The notes under the pieces: generated by a model
Database searches by the model: none
What the model saw: the letters and a program-made list of their open reading frames with translations, nothing else
What the model was told of the DNA's origin: nothing
NCBI GenBank assembly: GCA_964367715.1
Contig: CAYIYO010000044.1
Span: 1-15,566 of the forward strand
DNA: 15,566 bases
Direction of reading: 5' to 3'
DNA from: CAYIYO01 sp964367715
GTDB lineage: Bacteria; Chlamydiota; Chlamydiia; Chlamydiales; Criblamydiaceae
Shown here: one piece after another, positions 6,516-13,153 of the stretch
Layout of the letters: each line of letters starts with the position of its first letter
How positions within the stretch are numbered: the stretch's first letter is position 1
Program-made: the position numbers and the translations under genes

Positions 6516-8131
6516 TAAGCCCCTTTTTGATGCGCAATCGCTGCCTGGATGAACTCTCTGAACAGGGGGTGAGGGAGTGTTGGTTTCGACTTAAATTCCG
6601 GATGAAACTGGACACCGACCATCCATGGATGGCCTTTCACTTCCGCAATTTCGCACAGATCGCCACCTTCAAGTGTTCCTGTCAAAATAAAGCCCGCTTC
6701 TTCCATCTGTGGGCGGTATTTACTGTTGAACTCATAGCGGTGACGATGGCGTTCACTGATCACATCAGAGCCGTACGCTTGATGTGCAAGGCTGCCTGGA
6801 GCGAGACGGCAATGGTAAGCTCCCAATCGCATCGACCCTCCCATCTCCTGCACTTCTTGTTGCTCATTCAGCAAGGAAATCAGCGGATGAAGCGTCTCAG
6901 GAGTAATTTCCGTTGTATTCGCTTCTTTCAAATGTAACACGTGGCGCGCAAATTCGACTGCCATCACCTGCATTCCCAAGCAAATTCCAAAGAATGGAAT
7001 ATTATTTTCACGGCAATACTGCGCAGTTAAAATTTTCCCTTCCCATCCACGCTCGCCAAAGCCACCCGGAACAAGGTACCCATCACATCCTTGGATTTTT
7101 TCTTTCAAATCTTCAAGATTAGTGAAATTATCCGCTTCAAAGCGCTTAATCGTCAACTGATAGCCTGCATATAAGGCGCCGTGGGTCAACGCTTCGTACA
7201 CAGACTTGTAGGCGTCCTGGTGCTGTACGTATTTTCCTACAACGCCGATCGTTAGCTTACCTTTAGGATTCCGTATCACATCAATAAACTGATGCCACTC
7301 GTTGAGATTAATCTCTTTCGAAGGAAGATTCAAGAGACGGCAAATGAGATTGTCTAACTTCTGCTCATGCAGCTTAATCGGAACTTCATAGATGCTATGC
7401 TCGACATCGACCTCTTCAATTACAGCCTCACGCGCGACATTGCAAAATAAGCTCAACTTATCCTTCACATCTTCAGGTAAAGAGTCTTCGCAGCGGCAAA
7501 GAATGATGTCAGGCATAATCCCAATCTCACGTAAAATCTGGACGGAATGCTGAGAAGGCTTCGTTTTTACCTCTCCTGCCGCCTTGAGGTATGGAACATA
7601 GGTCAAATGGAGATTAATACAGCTATCGCGGTGCTCGTTACGGAACTGACGAATCGCTTCCATAAAAGGTAGCGACTCGATATCACCCACCGTCCCACCA
7701 ATCTCGACCAACACCACGTTGATTCCAGGCGACTGGTGTGCGCAATCGTTAATGCGCTTCTTGATTTCATCCGTAATATGAGGGATCACCTGCACAGTCT
7801 TTCCTAAATAATCTCCACGGCGCTCTTTTTTGATGACGGTATGGTAGATCTGTCCCGACGTCGTATTCGACGCGCGAGAAAGAGGGGAGTCTGTATAGCG
7901 GAAATAGTGGCCTAAATCTAAGTCGGTCTCCGCGCCATCATCCGTCACATAGACCTCTCCATGCTGAAAAGGGCTCATCGTGCCAGGGTCAACGTTCAAA
8001 TAAGGATCGAGCTTTAATACAGCAATCTTCATCCCTTGTTTTTCTAAAAGCATTCCAACAGATGCTGTGGTCAAGCCTTTTCCAAGAGAGGAACAGACGC
8101 CGCCGGAAATAAAAATATATTTAATAGTCAT
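6515..8131 (-). CDS. pyrG: CTP synthase
   Basis: Makes CTP from UTP, ATP and glutamine (or ammonia), the last step of pyrimidine nucleotide synthesis. Full length at 538 residues. The N-terminal synthetase domain opens with KYIFISGGVCSSLGKG and contains LDPYLNVDPGTMSP. The C-terminal glutamine amidotransferase domain has the nucleophile Cys384 (FFGICLGMQ) and the His510/Glu512 pair (VQFHPEF). The start overlaps the end of kdsB by 11 bases and lacks a strong Shine-Dalgarno, so coupling with kdsB is likely. The coupling makes sense because KdsB consumes CTP. Many obligate intracellular bacteria depend on this enzyme when host nucleotides are limiting. Confidence 0.98.
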   Translation of the reverse strand: MTIKYIFISGGVCSSLGKGLTTASVGMLLEKQGMKIAVLKLDPYLNVDPGTMSPFQHGEVYVTDDGAETDLDLGHYFRYTDSPLSRASNTTSGQIYHTVIKKERRGDYLGKTVQVIPHITDEIKKRINDCAHQSPGINVVLVEIGGTVGDIESLPFMEAIRQFRNEHRDSCINLHLTYVPYLKAAGEVKTKPSQHSVQILREIGIMPDIILCRCEDSLPEDVKDKLSLFCNVAREAVIEEVDVEHSIYEVPIKLHEQKLDNLICRLLNLPSKEINLNEWHQFIDVIRNPKGKLTIGVVGKYVQHQDAYKSVYEALTHGALYAGYQLTIKRFEADNFTNLEDLKEKIQGCDGYLVPGGFGERGWEGKILTAQYCRENNIPFFGICLGMQVMAVEFARHVLHLKEANTTEITPETLHPLISLLNEQQEVQEMGGSMRLGAYHCRLAPGSLAHQAYGSDVISERHRHRYEFNSKYRPQMEEAGFILTGTLEGGDLCEIAEVKGHPWMVGVQFHPEFKSKPTLPHPLFREFIQAAIAHQKGA

Positions 8132-8876
8132 GTGAGGATCTCAGGGTTTTTATTAAATCTTCAGGAGTGTCAATCCCTATGCACGCGGTTTCCACCACGA
8201 CGACACGAATTTTATCCCCGTTCTCTAACACTTTAAGCTGCTCGAGGTCTTCAGCCAACTGCAACGGTGTGGGCTTCATTTGTGTATAAGTGAGGAGATA
8301 AGGAGTTCTAAAGGCATAAATGCCGATGTGCTGATAGTAAGTGACGCCTTCTTGTTTTTTTCCAGTTAGCCCATAAGGAATCAACGCGCGGCTAAAATAA
8401 AGCGCATGGGAATTGCGATCAAAAACGCATTTAACAATAGAAGAACGCGTTAAATCCGCTTCATCACTGATAGGAACCACCGCTGTCGCCACCTGCGCCT
8501 CTGCGTCTTCTTGTAGTGCGCGCACCACTTTTTCGATTGTTGTCGGACAAATGTCTGGATGGTCGCCTTGGAGGTTAACAACGATATCCGCAGCGCCAAG
8601 AAGGGGAGTATTCCTGATGGCTTCAGCGATTCGATCTGATCCGGTCAAACAATCAACCGAAGTCATCACGGCTTTTCCACCAATTGCTTCAATCGACTCA
8701 AAAATTTTTTTATTGTCGGTCGCCACAATGACGTCGTCAAGCAAAGAACAGCTCTTCGCATTTTCATAACTGCGTTGAATTAAAGTTTTTCCTTTAATAT
8801 CCGCTAGCATCTTTCCAGGGAATCGGGTGCTCCCATAACGCGCGGGAATGACTGCAATGACGTGCTGCTTATTCAT
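8121..8876 (-). CDS. kdsB: CMP-Kdo synthetase (3-deoxy-manno-octulosonate cytidylyltransferase)
   Basis: Activates Kdo with CTP to give CMP-Kdo, the donor used by WaaA in lipopolysaccharide assembly. The 251-residue protein has family length. Motifs: the nucleotide loop PARYGSTRFPGK near residues 11-22, GSDRIAEA near 79-86, NLQGDHP near 101-107, and GIDTPEDL near the C-terminus. The usual QGDEP motif reads QGDHP here; the metal-binding Asp105 is kept. The ATG at 8876 has AGGAT a few bases upstream (8880-8884 on the plus strand), and a strong promoter lies at 8917-8945. It is first gene of the kdsB-pyrG-ruvX unit and divergent from waaA, the next enzyme in the same pathway. Confidence 0.96.
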   Translation of the reverse strand: MNKQHVIAVIPARYGSTRFPGKMLADIKGKTLIQRSYENAKSCSLLDDVIVATDNKKIFESIEAIGGKAVMTSVDCLTGSDRIAEAIRNTPLLGAADIVVNLQGDHPDICPTTIEKVVRALQEDAEAQVATAVVPISDEADLTRSSIVKCVFDRNSHALYFSRALIPYGLTGKKQEGVTYYQHIGIYAFRTPYLLTYTQMKPTPLQLAEDLEQLKVLENGDKIRVVVVETACIGIDTPEDLIKTLRSSHDY

Positions 8877-8916
8877 TAGATCCTAACAAGAGGTTAATTG
8901 CGGTATAACACTAGAT

Positions 8917-8945
8917 AATATAGTCTTTAGACCGGATTTGATCAA
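8917..8945 (-). promoter_or_regulatory. Candidate promoter of kdsB-pyrG-ruvX
   Basis: On the minus strand: TTGATC (8940-8945), exactly 17 bases, then TATATT (8917-8922). Transcription would start near 8910, about 34 bases before the kdsB ATG. An inverted repeat CAAGAG (8943-8948), five bases, CTCTTG (8954-8959) overlaps the -35 hexamer and could be an operator; that part is speculative. Confidence 0.6.
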
Positions 8946-8992
8946 GAGTTATCCTCTTGCTAATTTTCTTTTGTTCCTTTAAAGTCTTTATT

Positions 8993-9020
8993 TTGTAATC
9001 AACCATATTCTGCGTATATA
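8993..9020 (+). promoter_or_regulatory. Candidate promoter for waaA
   Basis: TTGTAA (8993-8998), 16 bases, then TATATA (9015-9020); the overlapping TATATA at 9017 would give 18. Transcription would start near 9027, inside the left arm of the foldback. Nearly the whole 164-base hairpin would then form the waaA leader. A/T-rich sequence here makes chance matches likely. Confidence 0.4.
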
Positions 9021-9184
9021 TATACCGCTCGTGATTCAACATTTGGTTTTTCGGCTGCGTCAAAGCCCCGGGGTTGGCACATCGTAAGAGGGCTCATATT
9101 GTTAATATGAACCCACTTACGATGTGCCAACCGCGGGAGCTTTCACGCGGCCCAAAAATCAAATGTTGAACCACGAACGGTATA
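9021..9184. repeat. 164-bp foldback element, copy 2
   Basis: A palindrome from TATAC (9021) to GTATA (9184) with a three-base loop GTT (9101-9103). Of 80 left-arm bases I count 70 Watson-Crick pairs, two G-T pairs, eight mismatches and one bulge. Mismatches include C9061 with C9144, C9067 with A9138 and G9071 with G9133; G9137 is unpaired. These four match copy 1. The core TCAAAGCCCCGGG (9060-9072) and CGCGGGAGCTTTCA (9132-9145) is shared with copy 1. The inner arms differ (GGCACATCGTAAG here) yet pair with their own partners. It sits in the 314-base gap between divergent kdsB and waaA and ends six bases before the waaA ATG. Confidence 0.92.
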
Positions 9185-9190
9185 AATTGT

Positions 9191-10483
9191 ATGCTATTTA
9201 TTCTCTCTTACGAGCTCGCTCTCTTTACTCTGGCCTTAGTCGCCCTACCAAAAATTCTCTACCAACGCTTCGCACACGGCAAATACCGCGACAGTCTCAT
9301 CAAAAAACTAGGCATCGGCTTCCCCAAAATCAACAAAGAAGGACGAACTCTCATCTGGATCCACGCGGTCTCTGTCGGAGAAGCCAAAGCCGTCGCCTCC
9401 CTCGCTAAAGCACTAGAAAAAAAATACGATAATCCCCTCATTATCATCTCCTCCACAACAGAAACAGGCCACGCCGAAGCCAAACGCTCCATTCCCTGCG
9501 CACGCTTCCACCTCTTCCTCCCTTTCGACTTTAAATGGATCATTCGCCCAATCCTAAAACAGGTGCAACCCGACCTAGTCATCGTGACCGAAACAGATTT
9601 CTGGTACAACTTCATGCGAGAAGCACGACGTCAAGGCGCAAAAGTCATTCTAGTAAATGGAAAACTCTCGCAACGCTCCGCACGTCGCTTCCGCCAATTC
9701 CGCTTCTTCACGACAAAGCTTTTTTCCAACATCGATCTCCTATGTCTTCAAAGCACGCACTACGTCGAGCGCTTCCTTTCCATCGGAGTGTTAAAAGAAA
9801 ATATTGTCGTAACGGGAAATCTGAAATTCGATGACTTCTACCCGCAATCAACCAAAGAAGAGGTCAACACGTGGAAAGAAAAGATGGGCATCCCTCTCCA
9901 TGCCCCTGTCCTTGTTGTTGGCTCCACTCACGCAACAGAAGAAGAAGCAATTTTAAACGCACTTCAACCCGTTTGGAGTGCGTTTCCCTCTCTAAAAGTG
10001 GTTCTCGTCCCACGTCATCCCGAACGATTCGATGAAGTTGCCGCGCTCCTAAAAAAACAAGAAATCAGCTTTTCACGTTTAAGTACCTGTCACTCAACGA
10101 CGGGGAAAGAAAAAGTCCTTCTCATCGATTCCATGGGCCTCCTCCGCACCTGTTACCAATTTGCCGATATCGCCCTCGTCGCCGGCAGCTACAATCCGCG
10201 CATCGGCGGCCATAATATCATCGAACCCTGCTGCTACGGAATCCCCACTCTCTTCGGGCCACACATGCATGCACAACCGGAATTAGTCGATCTCGTTCAC
10301 ACCTTTAAATCGGGCTTACAGGTTACTATAGAGCATCTTTCCTCTACTCTAATCAGGCTATTTAAAGATGCCCCAACACGCCACACAATGGGCGCTGCAG
10401 GCCTCCAATTAGCATCCTTTTGCAAAGGTGCAACAGAGAAAACATCCATAGCCATCGACACGGCTTTGATGAAAAATAAATAA
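9191..10483 (+). CDS. waaA: Kdo transferase WaaA (KdtA/GseA)
   Basis: Transfers Kdo from CMP-Kdo to lipid A precursor at the inner membrane. In Chlamydia the enzyme is multifunctional and builds the genus-specific Kdo epitope. The 430-residue protein starts with a hydrophobic N-terminal anchor (residues 1-20) and then HGKYRDS and the catalytic motif HAVSVGEAKA with Glu64. A GT-B second half has VVGSTHATEEEAIL, VLVPRHPERF and HNIIEPCCYGIPTLFGP, all typical of this family. How many Kdo units it adds cannot be judged from sequence. The ATG at 9191 has no Shine-Dalgarno; the bases before it belong to the foldback arm. It pairs functionally with divergent kdsB. Confidence 0.95.
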   Translation: MLFILSYELALFTLALVALPKILYQRFAHGKYRDSLIKKLGIGFPKINKEGRTLIWIHAVSVGEAKAVASLAKALEKKYDNPLIIISSTTETGHAEAKRSIPCARFHLFLPFDFKWIIRPILKQVQPDLVIVTETDFWYNFMREARRQGAKVILVNGKLSQRSARRFRQFRFFTTKLFSNIDLLCLQSTHYVERFLSIGVLKENIVVTGNLKFDDFYPQSTKEEVNTWKEKMGIPLHAPVLVVGSTHATEEEAILNALQPVWSAFPSLKVVLVPRHPERFDEVAALLKKQEISFSRLSTCHSTTGKEKVLLIDSMGLLRTCYQFADIALVAGSYNPRIGGHNIIEPCCYGIPTLFGPHMHAQPELVDLVHTFKSGLQVTIEHLSSTLIRLFKDAPTRHTMGAAGLQLASFCKGATEKTSIAIDTALMKNK

Positions 10484-10498
10484 ATATGAGAAATGTCT

Positions 10499-10527
10499 TT
10501 GCGGATAATTCCAGCATTTGCTATGGT
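10499..10527 (+). promoter_or_regulatory. Candidate promoter for the tRNA pair
   Basis: TTGCGG (10499-10504), 17 bases, TATGGT (10522-10527). The start would be near 10534, about 33 bases before the first tRNA. The spacing and position are sensible for a two-tRNA transcript. Confidence 0.45.
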
Positions 10528-10566
10528 ATTGCTTTCAGATAACCTAAAAGATGTCAGAAATCATGA

Positions 10567-10639
10567 CGCGGGGTGGAGCAGGGGTTAGCTCGTTGGGCTC
10601 ATAACCCAAAGGTCGGAGGTTCGAATCCTTCCCCCGCTA
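10567..10639 (+). tRNA. Initiator tRNA-fMet (CAU)
   Basis: Cloverleaf drawn by hand. Acceptor CGCGGGG (10567-10573) pairs with 10632-10637, but the first pair C-T is open (10567 and 10638), as needed for formylation. The D stem is GAGC/GCTC with A11-U24. The anticodon stem TTGGG/CCCAA carries the three G-C pairs of initiators, with anticodon CAT at 10600-10602. The T arm is GGAGG, TTCGAAT, CCTTC. CCA is not encoded. All three initiator hallmarks are present, so this is the start tRNA. Confidence 0.95.
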
Positions 10640-10650
10640 TTTTCTTTCAT

Positions 10651-10723
10651 GGCGGTATAGCTCAGTCGGTAGAGCAACGGAATCATAATCCGTGTGTCCG
10701 TGGTTCAAATCCACGTGCCGCTA
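10651..10723 (+). tRNA. tRNA with CAU anticodon, probably elongator Met
   Basis: Acceptor GGCGGTA pairs with TGCCGCT (10716-10722); the first pair is G-U and the sixth is U-G. The D arm is GCTC/GAGC, the anticodon stem ACGGA/TCCGT, the loop ATCATAA with CAT at 10684-10686, and the T arm CGTGG, TTCAAAT, CCACG. The discriminator is A10723 and CCA is not encoded. The body resembles elongator tRNA-Met. tRNA-Ile2, whose CAU is modified to lysidine, cannot be excluded by eye. Confidence 0.88.
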
Positions 10724-10772
10724 TATCATTTCTTATTTCAAATTTTCAATTAATTATTTCGATCTCATATTA

Positions 10773-10786
10773 TTCACTTGTGTATA
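10773..10786. repeat. Short copy of the foldback terminus before the F-box gene
   Basis: TTCACTTGTGTATA is identical to the right end of foldback copy 1 (6002-6015). Similarity may run back, degraded, to CGAT at 10760. The bases TATAAT at 10783-10788 overlap this end and form a perfect -10 hexamer for the F-box gene, though no good -35 is seen. This may be a remnant terminus that supplies a promoter. Confidence 0.6.
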
Positions 10787-10813
10787 ATTAAAAGTATTAC
10801 GCTAGGAGAGAAT

Positions 10814-11602
10814 ATGGACCCTTGTTCGGATTTTCCTTTTTCTTGCCTCAATTATGATTGCTCTCGAGAAATTTTTTCCTACCTTAACGTTGAAGATGCG
10901 TTAAACCTACGGCTTGTCTGCAAAGAATGGAAAAATCGCACGGAAGAAGAAAACGGCGGAAAATCCATCCTAGAAAAAATCAACTTTGTTCGCGCACACC
11001 TATTCGGCAGAGAACGTTGGCTGTATGAAACAGGCCTAAAAGTAAAAGAACCCTATCTTCCTTGGCAATATGCATACGAACTACTTAACGCTTCCTGTCC
11101 CTTCTGGGAAGGCAGGAAAATTTATCAGACACATACATTAGTGATGATGGTCCCCAATATCAGTCTGGAAGAATTCGAAGATCAAATATTTCCAAATGTA
11201 AATCGTGATCCTAAACCGTTTTACCGTGAATTTTCTCCTCATTTTGCAGAAATAATAAAAGAAAAAAAACTCGATGAAGCTTCTTGGGTTCTCTTTACTA
11301 ATCAACTGATTGAAGGAACACAAGGAAAATCCATATCCGATCAAGAACTTATTTTAAAAAAGTGTTTTGAATATCGTACTCCAAGAATTCTAGAAGCAGT
11401 CATCTGCATTTTTGCGCGTTACGTAATGGAAGGAGAGTGCGAATTTGGCGTGGCCCCCTTAACATATGTCCGCTGTGCAGAAATAATAAAAGAGTGGCCT
11501 GTTTGTATCGGCGGATTCGAAGAAGGTGGTCTTGAAATCTCCGGCAGTTTCTATTTTGGCGCCGGCCACGAGGGCATCGCACCAATTAAGCCCATCGTCT
11601 AA
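10814..11602 (+). CDS. F-box-containing protein, likely host-directed effector
   Basis: A 262-residue protein whose residues 11-45 match an F-box: CSREIFSYLNVEDALNLRLV followed by CKEWKNRTEE, with the usual Leu-rich helix and Cys-x-x-Trp. In eukaryotes F-boxes bind Skp1 and recruit substrates to SCF ubiquitin ligases, so a bacterial copy suggests action inside the host. The C-terminal part (WVLFTNQLIEGTQGKSISDQ, then YVRCAEIIKEWPVCIGGFEE) is not a known domain to me but probably belongs to a repeated chlamydial family. I see no Sec signal; type III export is plausible. The ATG at 10814 has AGGAGAG four bases upstream. An in-frame TTG at 10778 is rejected. The gene stands alone between the tRNAs and the sdaA unit. 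Confidence 0.85.
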   Translation: MDPCSDFPFSCLNYDCSREIFSYLNVEDALNLRLVCKEWKNRTEEENGGKSILEKINFVRAHLFGRERWLYETGLKVKEPYLPWQYAYELLNASCPFWEGRKIYQTHTLVMMVPNISLEEFEDQIFPNVNRDPKPFYREFSPHFAEIIKEKKLDEASWVLFTNQLIEGTQGKSISDQELILKKCFEYRTPRILEAVICIFARYVMEGECEFGVAPLTYVRCAEIIKEWPVCIGGFEEGGLEISGSFYFGAGHEGIAPIKPIV

Positions 11603-11627
11603 ACCTCACCTCAACGGCCTATGGAGT

Positions 11628-11653
11628 GCGGCGGCTTGACGCCGCTTTATTTT
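11628..11653 (+). terminator. Rho-independent terminator after the F-box gene
   Basis: Stem GCGGC (11628-11632), loop GGCTTGAC (whose ends can also pair), stem GCCGC (11641-11645), then TTTATTTT. It lies 26 bases past the F-box stop. The loop sequence is repeated exactly in the next hairpin. Confidence 0.7.
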
Positions 11654-11654
11654 C

Positions 11655-11672
11655 GCTGCGGCTTGACGCAGC
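11655..11672 (+). other. Second hairpin with the same loop
   Basis: Stem GCTGC (11655-11659), loop GGCTTGAC, stem GCAGC (11668-11672). Compared with 11628-11645, a G-C pair is replaced by T-A with both sides changed, while the loop is identical. No T-run follows on the plus strand; a Shine-Dalgarno for the leader frame follows six bases on. It could be a tandem repeat unit or a leader structure for the sdaA transcript. Confidence 0.65.
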
Positions 11673-11688
11673 ATAAAAAGGAGTTTTT

Positions 11689-11790
11689 ATGAAGGAAGAG
11701 TCTGTGACATTAGGCGACTACACACACTTCTTGTTGACAACTCAATGTTTAATTTCACATAATCCTCTATATGGCAATAAGCATTTTTGA
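11689..11790 (+). CDS. Small leader frame (33 aa) overlapping sdaA
   Basis: A 33-residue frame, MKEESVTLGDYTH at its start and YGNKHF at its end. It has an excellent Shine-Dalgarno, AAGGAG at 11678-11683, five bases before the ATG. It overlaps the first 20 bases of sdaA in another frame and ends at TGA 11788-11790. sdaA has no binding site of its own, so translation of this frame may open or feed the sdaA start. It does not resemble the N-terminus of SdaA and shows no Ser-rich run typical of an attenuator peptide. A remnant of another gene is also possible. Confidence 0.45.
   Translation: MKEESVTLGDYTHFLLTTQCLISHNPLYGNKHF
11734..11763 (+). promoter_or_regulatory. Candidate promoter close to sdaA
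   Basis: Consensus -35 TTGACA (11734-11739), an 18-base spacer, then CATAAT (11758-11763). Transcription would begin at about 11770, at the sdaA ATG (11771), giving a leaderless message. It lies inside the 33-codon frame, so the two ideas are alternatives. Confidence 0.45.
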
Positions 11791-13153
11791 ACTCTTCTCC
11801 ATAGGGATTGGTCCCTCCAGCTCACATACGGTGGGTCCGATGCGGGCCGCACGGCGGTTCGTTGTGGCTCTCGTCGCACACGGCTCCCTCGACGCAACAG
11901 TTCGCATAAAAGTCGAACTATACGGCTCCCTCGCCCTCACAGGAAAAGGCCACGGCACCGACAAGGCAATCCTCCTCGGTCTCGAAGGGAAAACTCCCGA
12001 AGGAGTAGACCCCGATGAAGTCCCGACACACATCGCCCTCGTATTTGAATCGAAATCTCTTATGATCGATGGAAAAAAAGAAATTCCTTTCAACCCTGTT
12101 CATGATCTCGTCTTTCATTTCGACAAGCAACTTCCCTTTCACCCAAATGGCATGCGCTTCACCGCCTACGATGCCAACAATAAGGAACTCTCACAGCAGG
12201 TGTACTACTCCGTAGGAGGAGGATTCATCGTCGACCATCTAATCTCCAACCGAAATGAAACGATTCCCCACGATGAACATCAAGTTCCTTACCCTTTTGC
12301 AACAGGCCAACAACTCCTCGAACAATGCAGTCGCCACGGATTTTCCGTTCCACAACTCATGATGGAAAATGAAAAAAGCTGGAAATCGGAAGGGGAAATT
12401 CGTGAAGGTCTTCTCACAATCTGGCAAGCAATGGAAAAATGCACGCTGCGTGGAATCAACGAAGAAGGAATCCTTCCGGGAGGCCTCAACGTCCAACGGC
12501 GCGCGAAATCCCTCCATCAAAAGCTTGTGGCAGAAAAGCACGCAGCAAGCATTAATCCCGCCTCCGTCATGGAATGGGTCAGTCTATGGGCCCTTGCTGT
12601 CAACGAAGAAAATGCCGCCGGAGGACGCGTCGTCACGGCTCCGACCAACGGTGCTGCCGGCGTGATCCCAGCCGTCATCCACTATTACCATCACTTCATC
12701 CCCAACGCCACAGAAGAGGGAATCATCAACTTCCTCCTAACAGCGGGAGCAATTGGCATTCTCTACAAAGTAGGGGCTTCCATCTCCGCTGCTGAGATGG
12801 GATGCATGGGAGAGGTTGGCGTTGCCTGCTCAATGGCCGCAGGCGGTCTTGTCGCTGCCTTGAATGGCTCTGTCGAACAAGTAGAAAATGCCGCCGAAAT
12901 AGGCATGGAACACAACCTAGGATTAACCTGCGATCCCATCATGGGTCTCGTCCAAATTCCCTGTATCGAACGCAACACGATGGGCGCAGTAAAGGCGGTC
13001 ACAGCAGCCCACCTCGCCCTGCGTGGCGATGGCTCTCACCGTGTCTCTCTCGATCAAGTCATCGCCACGATGCGCCAAACAGGAAAAGACATGAAATCCA
13101 TCTACAAAGAAACCTCCCTCGGCGGTCTCGCTGTCAACGTTCCGGAATGCTAA
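11771..13153 (+). CDS. sdaA: L-serine dehydratase, iron-sulfur, single-chain
   Basis: Deaminates L-serine to pyruvate and ammonia with a 4Fe-4S cluster. The 460-residue protein covers both the beta-like N-terminal domain (SIFELFSIGIGPSSSHTVGP) and the alpha-like catalytic domain. By comparison with E. coli SdaA the cluster cysteines are Cys345 (MGCMGE), Cys387 (LTCDP) and Cys398 (IPCIERN). It ends in Cys460, matching the C-terminal cysteine that reaches the active site in the Legionella enzyme. The ATG at 11771 gives the family N-terminus but has no Shine-Dalgarno. It is first of three coupled genes: the hydrolase start overlaps its stop as TAATG. Pyruvate from serine would enter central metabolism. 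Confidence 0.96.
   Translation: MAISIFELFSIGIGPSSSHTVGPMRAARRFVVALVAHGSLDATVRIKVELYGSLALTGKGHGTDKAILLGLEGKTPEGVDPDEVPTHIALVFESKSLMIDGKKEIPFNPVHDLVFHFDKQLPFHPNGMRFTAYDANNKELSQQVYYSVGGGFIVDHLISNRNETIPHDEHQVPYPFATGQQLLEQCSRHGFSVPQLMMENEKSWKSEGEIREGLLTIWQAMEKCTLRGINEEGILPGGLNVQRRAKSLHQKLVAEKHAASINPASVMEWVSLWALAVNEENAAGGRVVTAPTNGAAGVIPAVIHYYHHFIPNATEEGIINFLLTAGAIGILYKVGASISAAEMGCMGEVGVACSMAAGGLVAALNGSVEQVENAAEIGMEHNLGLTCDPIMGLVQIPCIERNTMGAVKAVTAAHLALRGDGSHRVSLDQVIATMRQTGKDMKSIYKETSLGGLAVNVPEC

Noticed and set aside
5852..9184. Foldbacks as integron attC sites
   Set aside because: They lack the attC core motifs (GTTRRRY and its partner), no integrase or cassette array is present, and both elements are longer and more fully paired.
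9124..9408. A 94-codon frame beginning inside foldback copy 2
   Set aside because: It runs out of frame through waaA, whose protein is clearly the true product.
10573..10791. A 72-codon open frame over the tRNA pair
   Set aside because: It simply translates the two tRNA genes, which form full cloverleaves.
11689..11790. Frameshifted true N-terminus of sdaA
   Set aside because: SdaA is complete from 11771, and the small frame does not resemble the family N-terminus.
12802..13152. An N-terminal extension of the hydrolase by about 117 residues
   Set aside because: This stretch is Arg/Ser-rich and is the alternate frame of the conserved C-terminal half of sdaA.
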